From Rhipicephalus microplus (taxonomy: Eukaryota > Arthropoda > Arachnida > Ixodida > Ixodidae): DNA of 64,000 nucleotides. The position numbers were made by a program, and so were the translations under genes. Positions 49,837 to 61,332 of this stretch are shown here, in pieces. Position 1 is the stretch's first letter. Each line of letters opens with the position of its first letter. Under the pieces are notes generated by a model. It saw only the letters and a list, made by a program, of their open reading frames with translations, was not told where the DNA came from and ran no database searches. Location of the stretch: positions 24,408,001 through 24,472,000 of the forward strand of contig NC_134704.1 of the NCBI RefSeq assembly GCF_043290135.1, in the 5' to 3' direction.

Positions 49837-49841
49837 CAATC
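49837..49841. repeat. Target-site duplication of the gypsy element (left)
   Basis: CAATC directly precedes the left LTR and recurs directly after the right LTR at 54284-54288. A 5-bp duplication is typical of Ty3/gypsy integrase. Confidence 0.93.
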
Positions 49842-50033
49842 TGTTACGTCTGTACAGCCGCTTGTGACTGTAGACGATTTATTAAAGGACAGGAAACGTG
49901 AACAAGTTCAAAAGCGTAGCCCAGGCGTTGGAGTCACTCCTGGCCAGCGTTCGACGCCAGGCCCGCGCTCGTGCCACCGCGCCAGTGCCGCCGCGCGCAC
50001 TTCGTTAATGTCGTCTTCTAAGGCGACATGTCA
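49842..50033 (-). repeat. 3' LTR of the gypsy element
   Basis: On the minus strand it begins TGACATGTCGCC and ends ACAGACGTAACA, so TG...CA termini are kept. AATAAA (complement of 49878-49883) lies about 35 bases from the end and can serve as the polyadenylation signal. The centre is GC-rich. Confidence 0.96.
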
Positions 50034-50046
50034 CTCTTCCTCCCTT
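50034..50046 (-). promoter_or_regulatory. Polypurine tract of the gypsy element
   Basis: AAGGGAGGAAGAG on the minus strand lies directly before the 3' LTR, where plus-strand DNA synthesis is primed. Its first A is also the last base of the Gag-Pol stop codon. Confidence 0.88.
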
Positions 50047-53000
50047 AGACGAAGTCTCCATAGCGGTCTGGAGGTCGCCTAACCTCTGGTGGTCGCAGTT
50101 GCCGAGTGGCCACTGCCTGTGACGTCGACGGTTGCGAGGGAGTGTGATCTTGCATCTCGGGCGAGTCAGGCGGTTGAGCAGCTGAGCTCGATGGCGTCTC
50201 TTCTGGCGTTGCGTCCAAGAGATCGTCAGCTGCGCTCCAATCTGTCCGCGATTGGGTTGTTTGTCTGGTCTGACTCGTTTTCCTCATGTGATTTAGGTGA
50301 CGCCGAACCTTTCCTTGGTCGCTTTTTACAAGCCAGGATCGTGGTCCGACGCGGCGCAGTATTTCGCCTTCAATCCAATCTGGCTTTTTCAAAAACTGCC
50401 GGATAAGCACTCTATCCCCTATAGCGAAGCGGCGTGATTTTTGCAATGCCTCCTGGCTCTCAGGACTTCGCTTATTCGTCTCCCGCTTAAGAAGATCGAG
50501 AGGGCAGAGCAATTCTCGTCCGAACATCGCTCTCGCCGGTGTCATACCTGTGGTAGTGTGTATTGTCGTGTGCTGCCGATACAGAAATCTTGCAAGTCGG
50601 CACTGTATGGACTTGTCTGCATCTTTCAACAGCGCTCTTTTCAGCTCCGCCACATAGCGTTCTGCCTGGCCGTTTGTTGCCGGATGATATGCTGGTGAGG
50701 TTGCAGCCTGTATGCCGTTCGACGCATAGAACTGCTTGATCTCGTTGGAGATGAATGCTTTTCCGTTGTCGGAGATGACCTTTCGGGGAATGCCGAACGT
50801 TGCAAAGAGGCTTCGGAGCACGTCGATTACAGCCGCGGATGTTGCTTGTGTCACGTGCCGGACTTCCACCCACTTTGTGTATGCGTCCACAACAACCAAG
50901 TAGGTGCGTCCGAGTAGTGGCCCCGCGAAGTCAACGTGCACCGTGTTCCATGCTGTCTGGGGACGGTCCCACGTAGGAATAGGAGCTTTGGGTGGGCTCT
51001 TTTGCGTTGCTTGGCATTCACGGCACTGTCGCACCGTTTCCTCGATCACCTTGTCCATTCCGGGCCACCATACGTAGCTCCTTGCGCACTTCTTCATGGC
51101 TACCATGCCTCTGTGACCAGCATGCAGAAGTGCCAGAACACGGGCTCGTGCTGAGCTCGGTATGATCACTCGGGATCCCAGTGTGATGCACTCGCGATGT
51201 AGTGCTAGTGCGGTCGCTCGTCGTCGGTAAGGAGCAAACTCATCTCCAGTGAGTTTCTCCACTGTACCATCCTGCACTGCCTTGTACAACCTCTGCATGA
51301 TGCTGTCTTGTTGTGTCAGGCGTGCTATCTCGGCAGCAGTCAACGGAGGTCTCGATAAAGCTTCGAACAATAGTACGTCACCTGGAGGCCAGGGTTCATC
51401 GAGACGTTCTTGTAATGGCAAACGGCTCAACGCATCCGCGTTTTGATGGTTCTTGCCACGCCTGTAGATTATGCTGTAGTCATACGCCGATAACTTGATG
51501 CACCATCTGGTCATCCGTGGAGAAAGGACTTGAGCCGTTGGCTTTTGTGGACCCAGTATGCCGAGCAGTGGTTGGTGGTCAGTGACGAAAGTCACCTTTC
51601 TTCCCGCAATATACTTGTGGAACTTGTGGGCTGCAAACACCACAGCAAGGCCTTCTCTGTCCAATTGAGCATAATTGCGTTCTGCCGGCCCTAGCGTCCG
51701 AGATGCAAAAGCGATTGGCGCCTCTCTATTCTGGTCATCACGTTGAGACAGAACAGCTCCTATGCCATATGGTGAAGCATCACAAGAGACAAGAAGCTCC
51801 TTCTGTTCGTCGTAGTGTGCCAGTACGGTCTGACTGAGCAGCAATGCCTTAAGCTTGTCAAAGGCTTCTTGATGCTTTGTCTCCCATCTCCACGTGGCGT
51901 CCTTCTGAAGAAGCTGGTATAGGCAGCTGGCAACTGTTGCCCTGTTCTTCAAGAATCTGTCGTAGAAAGCCAGCATTCCGAGAAATGATTGAAGCGCTTG
52001 TTTGCAGTTTGGTGCTGGAGCGTCCGTTATGGCTCGAACTTTCTCTTCGTTTGTGTGGACGCCTGTCTCGTCGATTCGGTGTCCCAGAAAGAAAACTTGT
52101 CGCACCGCAAAGCAGCACTTGTTTTTTCCGAGGCGCAGATTGTAGTTTCGTAGCCTCTTCAGCACTTCTTCCAGTCTCTCGGCGTGTTCCGTGGCGTCTT
52201 TCCCACTGATGATCACGTCATCTAGGTATGCGCACACGCCTGTGATGCCTGACAGCATTGTCTCCATAAAACGTTGAAAAATGGCTGGGGCTGCAGAAAT
52301 TCCGAAAGGCAATCTCTTGACCCTGTATAGTCCCTTCAGCGTGTTCAGGGTCAATATCTCTGCTGTCTCTGGCGTCACGTGAAGTTGCTGGTACGCTTGT
52401 GCTAAATCCAGGGTGCTGAAGACCTTGCCTCCCCTCAAGTGGCTGAGCACTTCATCAGTTGAGGGAAGTGGGTAGTCTGCCTTCTTTGATACCTGGTTCA
52501 CTGTGCAACGGTAGTCGCCGCATATTCGCAACGAGCCATTTTTCTTTCGAACCAGTACGAGAGGCGTTGCCCAATCCGAATGCTGTGCTGGCTCGATTAT
52601 GCCTTGACTTTGCAGTCGATCCAATTCTGCTTCTACAGCTGACCGGAGCGCGAAAGGAACCGGCCGTGCTTTTAGGAACTTTGGTTTCGCTCCTTCCACG
52701 AGGTCTAGTTGTACCGCTGGACCGATGTGTCCTGATATGTCCTCGTCGAATACAGATTGGTACTTGTCGAGAAGCTTCGAAACAAGTTCATCGCCGGATA
52801 CATCATTGATGCCCGTGATCTGTATACCCAGGTGAGGAAACCAGTTTCGTCCAAGGAGGTTACAACCTGCTCCCTTGATGACAACAAGTGGTAGTGTCAT
52901 GGTCTTGTTTCCGCGCGTAACAATCACCGTTGCACATCCGAGAACTCGAAGAGACTGTCCTGACCATGTGCGTAGGAGAATGTTGTCGGTCTGAAGCCGT

Positions 53001-54031
53001 GGTCGATCATCTGTCCACGTAGCTTTGAACGTGACCTCACTGATGAGTGTGCAGGCTGCACCCGAGTCGACTTCAAAATCCAAGAACTTGCCATGTACGC
53101 GTAGCCGAGTCATGACCTTCTGTGTGCTGGACGCGTTGGTTACGGTGTTGAGCTCGTAAAGGGCCACGTCTGATGAGTCCTGCTGAGTCGTCACTGGAGC
53201 TGAGGCAGCTGTCGAAGTTCCTTGTTGGGGATATTCGATGCTGTTGCTCGTTTTTGCTTCTTTCCGCTTTTTCAGACAGGCTTTTTCAATGTGTCCGCGT
53301 TTCTTGCAGTAGTTGCAGGAGACTGTCTGGAACTTGCAAGTGTCCGGATTATGTAGCGCGTTACAACGCCAACAGCGTTGTTTCTTCTTTTGGGCAGAGG
53401 CACTAGAGTGACCTTGGTTGTCTATCTTGCATGTGCTTATGCAGGATTCGTGAAACTCTTTAAATTCGGTTTTCACGCGTTTCTGGTCTTCGATGGCGTT
53501 TTCAGCTCGCAGTGCAAGGTCGAAAGCTTTCTTGAACGTCAAGTCCTTTTCTGCGAAGAGCCGTTGCTGGACCTGCTCGTTCCGAAGACCGCAAACGAAA
53601 CGATCACGCAGCATGACGTCCATAGGCAGCATTGTCGGATTCGCTGCCGTGTCTGCGCTTGTCCCGAAATTGCAATCTGCTGCTAGCTTCTTGAGCGCCG
53701 TGACGTAATCACTGACCGTTTCGTCGTGCTTTTGGTCACGTCGCTGGAATCGTGCCCTGCAGAAGACTTCAGACGGTTGTGGATCGAAGTGAGCCTTGAG
53801 CATCTTGACTATGTCCTCGTAGCTCACTTGGTTGGGCTGCTTGGGTTGAACGAGGGCGCAGACGATGTCATAAGTCTGTTCCCCGCACAGCGTTAGCAGA
53901 TGAGCACGTTTCTTCGATGCGTCTGTAATCTCGTTAGCCTCGAAGAAGAACTGTAGCCTCCCATACCAGGATCTCCAGGAGCTGGGGCTGCCGCTGAATT
54001 CGGGTAGCCGACCGAAGTCGGGCGTCGCCAT
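50045..54031 (-). CDS. Gag-Pol polyprotein of the Ty3/gypsy element
   Basis: 1328 codons, uninterrupted, starting at ATG (MATPDFGRLPEF). Gag-like region to about 215, then two Cys knuckles (CWRCNALHNPDTC about 218, CNYCKKRGHIEKAC about 239). Aspartic protease DSGAACTLIS about 321. Reverse transcriptase: ICGDYR about 504, catalytic YLDD about 600, FLGHRI about 635. RNase H: SCDASPYGIGAVL about 745, TDHQPLLGIL about 817. Integrase: zinc-binding HAGHRGM...CRECQ about 968-1006, core VDFAGP about 1031, ISDNGKAF about 1081 and NGQAERYVAELKR about 1120, and a GPY/F-like RRVGPRSWLV about 1228. Gag and Pol share one frame, so no frameshift is needed. All catalytic residues I can identify are present; it may be active. 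Confidence 0.96.
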   Translation of the reverse strand: MATPDFGRLPEFSGSPSSWRSWYGRLQFFFEANEITDASKKRAHLLTLCGEQTYDIVCALVQPKQPNQVSYEDIVKMLKAHFDPQPSEVFCRARFQRRDQKHDETVSDYVTALKKLAADCNFGTSADTAANPTMLPMDVMLRDRFVCGLRNEQVQQRLFAEKDLTFKKAFDLALRAENAIEDQKRVKTEFKEFHESCISTCKIDNQGHSSASAQKKKQRCWRCNALHNPDTCKFQTVSCNYCKKRGHIEKACLKKRKEAKTSNSIEYPQQGTSTAASAPVTTQQDSSDVALYELNTVTNASSTQKVMTRLRVHGKFLDFEVDSGAACTLISEVTFKATWTDDRPRLQTDNILLRTWSGQSLRVLGCATVIVTRGNKTMTLPLVVIKGAGCNLLGRNWFPHLGIQITGINDVSGDELVSKLLDKYQSVFDEDISGHIGPAVQLDLVEGAKPKFLKARPVPFALRSAVEAELDRLQSQGIIEPAQHSDWATPLVLVRKKNGSLRICGDYRCTVNQVSKKADYPLPSTDEVLSHLRGGKVFSTLDLAQAYQQLHVTPETAEILTLNTLKGLYRVKRLPFGISAAPAIFQRFMETMLSGITGVCAYLDDVIISGKDATEHAERLEEVLKRLRNYNLRLGKNKCCFAVRQVFFLGHRIDETGVHTNEEKVRAITDAPAPNCKQALQSFLGMLAFYDRFLKNRATVASCLYQLLQKDATWRWETKHQEAFDKLKALLLSQTVLAHYDEQKELLVSCDASPYGIGAVLSQRDDQNREAPIAFASRTLGPAERNYAQLDREGLAVVFAAHKFHKYIAGRKVTFVTDHQPLLGILGPQKPTAQVLSPRMTRWCIKLSAYDYSIIYRRGKNHQNADALSRLPLQERLDEPWPPGDVLLFEALSRPPLTAAEIARLTQQDSIMQRLYKAVQDGTVEKLTGDEFAPYRRRATALALHRECITLGSRVIIPSSARARVLALLHAGHRGMVAMKKCARSYVWWPGMDKVIEETVRQCRECQATQKSPPKAPIPTWDRPQTAWNTVHVDFAGPLLGRTYLVVVDAYTKWVEVRHVTQATSAAVIDVLRSLFATFGIPRKVISDNGKAFISNEIKQFYASNGIQAATSPAYHPATNGQAERYVAELKRALLKDADKSIQCRLARFLYRQHTTIHTTTGMTPARAMFGRELLCPLDLLKRETNKRSPESQEALQKSRRFAIGDRVLIRQFLKKPDWIEGEILRRVGPRSWLVKSDQGKVRRHLNHMRKTSQTRQTTQSRTDWSAADDLLDATPEETPSSSAAQPPDSPEMQDHTPSQPSTSQAVATRQLRPPEVRRPPDRYGDFV

Positions 54032-54068
54032 GTTATTTCCTTGACGTCGGTGGAGTGCCGATGAGTCG

Positions 54069-54090
54069 ATCCAGTCTTCCTCGTCGCCAA
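54069..54090 (-). promoter_or_regulatory. Primer binding site of the gypsy element
   Basis: On the minus strand, two or three bases after the 5' LTR, TTGGCGACGAGGAAGACTGG begins with the TGG that pairs with a tRNA CCA end. I did not identify the priming tRNA. Confidence 0.75.
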
Positions 54091-54091
54091 C

Positions 54092-54283
54092 TGTTACGTC
54101 TGTACAGCCGCTTGTGACTGTAGACGATTTATTAAAGGACAGGAAACGTGAACAAGTTCAAAAGCGTAGCCCAGGCGTTGGAGTCACTCCTGGCCAGCGT
54201 TCGACGCCAGGCCCGCGCTCGTGCCACCGCGCCAGTGCCGCCGCGCGCACTTCGTTAATGTCGTCTTCTAAGGCGACATGTCA
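54092..54283 (-). repeat. 5' LTR of the gypsy element
   Basis: It matches 49842-50033 at every base I compared. On the minus strand it would supply the promoter. I see no canonical TATA box, so initiator-driven transcription is likely; the GC-rich centre is compatible with this. Confidence 0.96.
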
Positions 54284-54627
54284 CAATCAAAGCACAGGCC
54301 TAGTATAGTGCTCACTTTAGAGCCCCAGCTTCTGGATTGTCGACACTTGCAGCGTTGCACAAACAGAAAGACGCAACGCTTGTGACAGTTGTTAGTTCAC
54401 ACTTGTCCAGTGTATTCCTGCAAGTTTTTGTCGAGCGTCCTTCTTTGTGCCTCAGCGGTGCGCTTCAAGCATTGAGCTCCTAGCCTTTCGTTTGTCGTTC
54501 CAATTTCTTGCTATCGCATTCATTGCTTCGCCTTTGCATTGAAACTGACTTTCTAGTGAAACGAATACTTGCGATATGCGGAATTCTTTACGCTGTCATT
54601 TCACCTAACAATTTCCTGTCACAATAT

Positions 54628-54854
54628 GCAGGGTTTAACAGCCAAAACCCACCATATGATTATGAGAGACGCCGTAGTGGAGGGCTCCAAAAATTACGAC
54701 CACCTAGGGTTCTTTACCGTGCACCCAAATCTGAGCACACGGACCTACAGTGTTTCCGCCTCCATTGAAAATGCAGCTGCCGCAGCCGGGATTAGATCCC
54801 GCGACCAGAGGGTCAGCAACCGACTGCCTTAGCCACTAGACCACCACGGCAGGG
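54628..54854 (-). mobile_element. Ruka-like SINE
   Basis: The minus strand carries the A box GGTCTAGTGGCTAAGG, a B box with one change (GGATCTAATCCC) and the full body to GGGTTTTGGCTGTTAAACCC. Flanks show only a weak possible duplication (TTTCCTGTCAC and TTTCCCGTTAC), so the insertion is older than the copies at 8.3 and 34.9 kb. Confidence 0.88.
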
Positions 54855-56170
54855 CATTTTCCCGTTACGTTGTTTCTACGCTTAATTTGTATGAATATTT
54901 GAGAGCACAACGTACGTTTAGCCGCCGCAACGTCCTTGAAACGGGTCAGCCTTTTTGTTGAAAATAGCTAGAAGAAGCATTACTGAGGGAAGAGCTTGCT
55001 GCTGCTTTTCCTCAAAAGGAAATAAATCGTAATGTGTGGTTTTCAAAAGTGAGGCAAGTTTCAATTGAAGATGAATAGTTACTTTTGCGCTATCCGACAT
55101 GTACAAAAACACTGAAGTTTTTTGTACAAAATCGTCACGTCTTCTGTTTCAAAGAATATGGCACGTATTGATTCCCGATATGCTCTGCTCCGATTATGTA
55201 AATAGAGTACATCTTGGCTCTTGAAACTCATAAAACACGTCCGTGGCGGGCGAGTATACTATATCCCATCACAAATGCGCACACGCGAAATCAAAACGAA
55301 ATGCATAAGATGCGGCACACATTCCGATTCGGATCATTTGCAATGTTGACGATTGAATTCTCTCGGCTGAAAGCATTCAGTAGGCATACACCGAACGGCG
55401 AACAGGATCGGCGACAATAAACAAGCAAAGCACTATACACGAACCAGTGAGCCAACGCACACACAAAGTCGGCCGACACCAACATGCTCTAGAGCTTCAC
55501 CGTCCAGTCTTACGTATCGAATTGAATTCAGAATCCTGCAAAAACGGACGCAGGCTTTGTTCTGTTCATTGTTTTGTTCGCACTCTGGAGTGGATTTGCG
55601 AAACCACATTCTCGTCTAGATATAAAAATGCGGCTTCACTTTCTACAAATAAATTTTTCCGGAACCGTCGTGGAACAGCAGCGTACACTGATGCGCGTTG
55701 AGTTTCGAAATCGCTTTGTCGACGAATTCGAAGCGCCAAATGTACGAACCGAGAGAAAACAATCCAAATATCCGATGCTAACGTGGCAAATACGCTGCTC
55801 GTAGTGCTCGTCAGGATGCACCTGAGATGTAAGCGTGAATGCTTCTGTATCGTGAGCTACACTGACCCAGATTGAGCTGTTTCGCGTGGCTTAAGGTGAG
55901 CAGTTCTGCGCAAGCGCGAGGAGCAATGACGTCACGTGGCACACAGCTGGCGCGCCGGAGAAGGCCTGGGTGTTCCTGAAGCGCTGGACTTGCGTGAGAT
56001 CACTCACTCGCTAGTACGTCGGTCCATCCGTCGATCCATGGTTCGTCCGCCATTCGTACCCTGGCATAGCCGAGCTAAGCCACAGCTAATTCTTATTGGG
56101 ATGTTTCTGCATGGCCGGACCGGAAACGTACGCTTTTCTGTAGTCGGGCCATAGTCCAGTGTGTTGGCTG

Positions 56171-56239
56171 TTCTGCTTTCTTTGAAGTGTTCTGCTTTCT
56201 TTGAAGTGATTAAACGAAGTGCCTTCGTTTAATCACTTC
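56171..56239. repeat. 19-bp direct duplication next to a perfect 16-bp hairpin
   Basis: TTCTGCTTTCTTTGAAGTG is present twice in tandem (56171-56189 and 56190-56208). The second copy runs into GAAGTGATTAAACGAA (56203-56218), followed after five bases by its exact complement TTCGTTTAATCACTTC (56224-56239). The nested layout looks like a replication template switch. Confidence 0.9.
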
Positions 56240-58613
56240 GAACTCAATCACCGTAAGGAGGTTTCACATGGAACAAGTAATTAGGTTAGTTTTCAGTACG
56301 CATCACGCAGCTAGTCATGGCTTCCATTGCAAAGGAGAAAAACAAAGCTTCATTATAGAAATCTTATAAAGCGATATTAAGTGTGCTATGCTTTTTTCGT
56401 GCTCCCCAATAATGCCCACACTTATGCAAGGCAGCGCGAATGTTCCTCAACAAGATCTCAAAGCGACGAAGCGCTTCGCACTTGAGTAATGGCAGCTTCA
56501 GTGCTCGCATTGTGCGAGCGAAGGTCAATACGAAGGAACATGGTGTCGAAGTATACCTCTTGAAGCCTCTTTCATGAGTGCCAGAGTGCTATAACGCGGT
56601 TTCTAAATGCTGTGATTAGCGTCACTCCCGCAGAACGTACGATATCGTTCACCGCTATTCGTTCGCGTACTTAAGGTATTAGTGTCTCTATAGTCAAGTT
56701 ATTTTTTTCAACGTTACCCTTTGGGAAGGGAAGAACAGATCAAGGACGATGTAAGAGACGGAACTTTAAAATCAATGGCACCGGTTGCGAGACGCTATAG
56801 CGTGGCATTTATGGAACTGGAACGCACCTGATCTTTGGGAAAAGCGCGTCCGGCAGTTCATAACAATGATGAAAGAAACTTTGATCTTGAAATGAAATCA
56901 ATGTATACGTTACTATACGGCTATTATAATCGAGGCAAGAAAAAGCAAGGAAAGACAGGTTACAAGTTCATAGCGTGGTGACGAGTTCACGTGTTTTTGT
57001 ATTTCGGCAAGTGCTCATCCAGTTAACACTCTTCTTTCGCATAGGGAACAAAAGGTGCTGGATATGCAACGAGGAGCGCTTACAAGGCATATGAACACCG
57101 GTTAATGTATACGTATACTATAGACAGCAGAAAAATATTCGTATGCTCCTGATCGACAGTATAAGTAGAAATGTTGACCTCCATGAAATAAAGTCTAATA
57201 GTGAAAAGGAAACGATAAAACTCTAAAACCACAAGCTCAATTAGCCCATTTTGTTTGTTCATTACATCTGAATTCCCCGATCACTTCGCATGGCAGCTCT
57301 GCGTTATTGAGCTGAAAGCAACGTGGTGCACAATGGAATAAAAATGACAGCTGTTTTTGTGAAGCTACCTTCAAGTTTCTGATGGTAAATTAACGCTAAT
57401 GAACTTTTCATTGCTACAACACGGAAGTTGTCTTAGTTACGAAGGCACTTTTTCTTTTATGAACAGCAGTACAAGTGTAAGAATGGTATGACTTGTAACT
57501 TGCTTTTCGCTAACGGGCCAAAAGTCTTCCGCGAACGCGTTCATTATGAGCCTCACCCATTCCTGATGGGTCAAGAAATGAACTGAAAAAAGCGACAGAA
57601 ACTTCAACAATGAACCAGTTCACGTAGTCACTAGTAATCCTTTATAATAAAAATATGATGGAAAACTGCAGCTATGTAGAAAAGGACAGCAAGCGACAAC
57701 TCAATTACAAGAAGCACACTAAGATTCTTTGCACAGCTTTGATTGAAACCGAATCAACAGTACGTTTCGTACTTCTTATTTAGAGGTACTATAGTGCTCT
57801 ATACTCTCCAAACAAGAATACAGCAGGGCAAATGAAATGTTGCAGTTTTTTTCGTCCCTTCTACTTATTAGAACGTTCCGTCGCATCTTTTTTTCCCTCA
57901 GAAAACTCTGAGCGAACCTTCAGAACTGACAAAAGAGCCTTGAGAAAGGCGCCGGCCTCGCTTATTTCCTGAAGATCTATCTCGAGGTAAACGTTCCAGT
58001 CCGGATATTCACTCACTTCCGCCCGAACACAATTTAGAGATTTCCACATAGGCCGATGTTGCGAGCTGCCTTCACCTACTTTTCATCCCTTTTTTTTTCT
58101 TTCTTTAAACACTCTGAAACTGAAAAGTTTATGCGTGTCATTTTCATGGGTATTACTAAACAACCCGATTACTCGTCGAAGAACCTTCTTCGTCCAAACT
58201 TTCTTTTCGTCACAAGACGCGAAATCGGGGCAGTTATTCATTCTTTGTCATATATTTGTTTTTTGATAGCATTCTTTTGCTTAACCACAAGAATAAACGG
58301 CCCAAATGTCGACAATATTTCATGAAGAAGAGGTGTGCAATTGTTTTGTTCAATCTTTCAACAACAGATAAATTTGCGGACAACCATTGAATAAATAGTA
58401 AGTAATATCCAACGTTTCCTTTGGAAACACAAAGTGCGAAATAAGCGTTAGCCGACTGCAGTGCACTGTTTCGACGTATGAAGAAGTAGCCTAAAGAACT
58501 TGATTGTATAGTTTGTGGCTCATAACTGGCCGAAACACATTTGTGTAGGGGAGAAAGGGCGGGATTAGAAAAAGTAGGTAACGATTTAGAGTACTTGGTC
58601 AAATAAAACTGAC

Positions 58614-58669
58614 GACCACAAGAAAAAAGACAAGTGGACGCGTGTGTCCTTGTCTTCTTTCTTGTGGTC
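58614..58669. repeat. 27-bp-arm hairpin related to the 44.2-kb palindrome
   Basis: GACCACAAGAAAAAAGACAA and TTGTCTTCTTTCTTGTGGTC pair with one mismatch, and the loop side contains GTGTCCTTGTC. The 44.2-kb palindrome also contains GTGTCCTTGTC. The two may share an origin, but the outer arms differ. Confidence 0.8.
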
Positions 58670-59955
58670 ACTTTTCTTTTCCACTAATGTAGCTCGAAAA
58701 AGAGCTGCTAGAAGGAGCTTGTCTACATGCCAGCTACTGCCATAACGCAGTAGCTGGCATCCTCCATAACAACGTCCGCTTCACATATACATAATATAAA
58801 CAAAGAGTGCGTATAGCCTGACTGCCAATCCACGAAGGAACTATTTATTCGAGTAAAGTTTGTTCGAAGGTTCCACTAATAATTATTTTAAAGCGATGTT
58901 TACTTATTGCCAATGCTGGAGTCATTCACGCAACGATTAAAACACGTCATGAAGCAAGAAAAAAAAACACTTATAACTTCACTCGCATTAGGTAACACTT
59001 CCATACGTAAAATTCTAGAACACAAAACTTTGCTGACCTCCATCTTGTGTTTATATGAAGAATTAAAGTGCCAGCTATCAGGCCACAGTTTCAATCAGGA
59101 ACACCAACAGAGCACCGAGGAATGCGGAACAAGAGAAATCCTTCACAACCCTGTGCAGGAACCGCAGCAGAGACCTGTGGTGGTTGGCTCAAGAGATTCG
59201 GACTTCAAATGACACCAATGGGCCACCATTATTTTTTTCCTTTCTTTGATTATGCTTTTACTCACGTGTCCTAAGCTCTTAGTTTTCGCCTTTTTCCGTC
59301 CGCATTTTCTCCAAGGGAGTGGAGGGGATCCAATTTTCCTCGCTACGATCCAGAGTTCTATGCGGAACAACGTTGCATTTGTCATTCGCTTTCTTGCGGC
59401 ATATTTTGCTCCCAAAGGGTGAACTGGCAAAAATTTTCGAATCAACTAGGCCATTTTACTATTCTTTTTGACTCTGCTCTACGAGTCCTCGTTGTGGAAA
59501 CGCCAGAAAAAAAAAGACTAAAATCCCACAGGCAACGACCTTTCGAACACGGCTGTATGAAAATACTAGATCTTCTTCACAATACGTACATGTATATTGA
59601 TTATCTTTGAGCTTCAAGAGATTGCTTCATCTGTATCACTGCATATTTTTGTATATTTGTTGTATTTAGTTTTATTTTTCTTGTTGCATTATTTACAATG
59701 CATTTTTTGTAAAATAAAATTAATGCGTTTATTTTTTAACAATTGCAAGCTGTTTATTGTTCTGTTCCCCATCTGCCTGGTCGTGAATGACCGCATTTTG
59801 TTCTGAATAAAAAATAATATAAAACAAATTACTGCGACAAAACTCTACCAGCCACGAGACAGCCTTGCTTATATTCCAGACCCTCAATGCGCTGCTACAT
59901 GAAGTGTTTAGAGTTAAAGAACTACCTCAGAAAGCCCAAAATGCACATTCCAACT

Positions 59956-60126
59956 TGTATGTATGTATGTATGTATGTATGTATGTATGTATGTATGTAT
60001 GTATGTATGTATGTATGTATGTATGTATGTATGTATGTATGTATGTATGTATGTATGTATGTATGTATGTATGTATGTATGTATGTATGTATGTATGTGT
60101 GTATGTATGTATGTATGTATGTATGT
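59956..60126. repeat. (GTAT)n microsatellite
   Basis: About 42 units, one GTGT variant near 60098. The Met-Tyr-Val-Cys frames crossing it are artefacts of the 12-base period. Confidence 0.98.
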
Positions 60127-60750
60127 TCCGATTTGTATGCGTACGTTAATGGCGTGTAATGGTTAGGTTGCGAATAACATTTTTTCTTCTCCTTGCATGG
60201 TCCTTCTTAATCAGACAACTATTTCGTCATTCCACGTCTTACTATCTCAAACACTCCCAAAAGCACGTAACTCAACAGTCTCGCAATGGCAACACTGTCT
60301 GTGCTTTATGCCGCATAGAGCAAGTGTAAGGAATGCTCTCCGACAGCTGCGTTGGATTTGCATACATGTAAAGCAAAAACTAACTAGTGAAATCAATGTT
60401 AGGCAACTAGTGCACTAGAATTCAGGTACTAGATCAGTCTACCACCAATTTCTTTTTATTTATCCTATTACCAAAATCACACCAAGCGGCGATATCTATG
60501 CAAGCTTTTTCATTCATCTAAGGAAGTTCGTATGAATCTAACGGATTCGCCTTTATAAATACTGACGCACTAAGTTTTTGGTAATTCCTATCACAAAACT
60601 CCTTTGAGTGCGAGTTCGAAGGCAATATATCGCATTTCAATGACGTTAACAAGGCAGAGCTTTCTATTACACATTCTTCTGATCTGCAGCAAATTATTCT
60701 CTACTTTATACTAAAAAGATAGACGATGTGTTCCAACTTGTACAATGCAG
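60127..60750. other. Unassigned DNA
   Basis: No gene or repeat recognised. Confidence 0.4.
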
Positions 60751-61088
60751 AAAAAATCACAGCACATCCACGGAGTGAATAATGATGAGGGAGGCGAAGC
60801 GTCCATCAGCCCGTCCGTGCTTCCATCCGTCCATTCGCTCTAGCTTGCGACCATGCGCGCGACCAACCGTGCGTCCATTCATGCGTCCGTCCATCTGTCT
60901 CTCCGTCTGTTAGTCTGTCCATCCGTACGTCCGCGCGTACATCTAGTGAACAAGTACCGCCATCTCCCATCTCGCCCCCCTGTGGCTCATACCCTCTAGA
61001 GCGGGTATGTGCCAATGGTGGCTACGTACTACTATATACATACAAGGGATGGACACTCCCACGCCTTAAGGAGCTTCACCTCTAAAAA
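60751..61088 (-). mobile_element. Family D repeat, copy 2
   Basis: On the minus strand it begins TTTTTTTAGAGGTGAAGCTC then CTTAAGGCGTGGG, passes AGTAGTACGTAGCCACC, a palindromic CATACCCGC...GGGTATG module and GGACGGATGG-rich sequence. It ends ATTCACTCCGTGGATGTGCT then GTGATTTTTT. Copy 1 at 27706 shares both ends. The CATACCC module also occurs in the tandem unit at 5.1-5.8 kb, which links the families. Confidence 0.72.
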
Positions 61089-61332
61089 AAGGCAGAACAA
61101 ACTTCAGAGACAACGCATTTAACCACTGCAAAGAGAAATAAAATAAAGATGAAGACGTTGGATGAGTGGGAACTAAGCTTTGTTGTATAGGTTATCATTG
61201 CGTAACGAAGACTCGCGGCACGCCAACTGTAATACATCCCGATTTAGCACTCCAGGACGCGACGGATAAGTGTGGCAACTTCTTCGTGTGCGGTTATGTT
61301 CTTGCCGTTGAATACTGTTGCGAACATGCCTG
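61089..61332. other. Short spacer
   Basis: Nothing recognised. It lies between family D copy 2 and the border of the next array. Confidence 0.4.

Larger units (their letters stand above)
49842..54283 (-). mobile_element. Complete Ty3/gypsy LTR retrotransposon
   Basis: The 4442-bp element has two 192-bp LTRs that I read as identical base for base, a TGG-initial primer binding site, one Gag-Pol frame, a purine tract and a 5-bp target duplication. Identical LTRs mean very recent insertion. Domain order (protease, reverse transcriptase, RNase H, integrase) fixes it as Ty3/gypsy. It lacks an envelope ORF and a chromodomain. The small size, single ORF and short LTRs fit Mag-like lineages, a tentative placement. 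Confidence 0.97.
54855..59955. other. Unassigned DNA with two small palindromes
   Basis: No gene recognised. The palindromes at 56203 and 58614 are listed separately. The stretch near 55920-56060 is locally GC-rich with TGACGTCACGTGG, a CRE/E-box-like motif, without a clear transcription unit. Confidence 0.4.

Noticed and set aside
49780..50406. Plus-strand frames over the gypsy element
   Set aside because: Antisense shadows of the LTR and Gag-Pol on the minus strand.
59865..60166. Met-Tyr-Val-Cys repeat frames
   Set aside because: By-product of the (GTAT)n array; all three frames are open.
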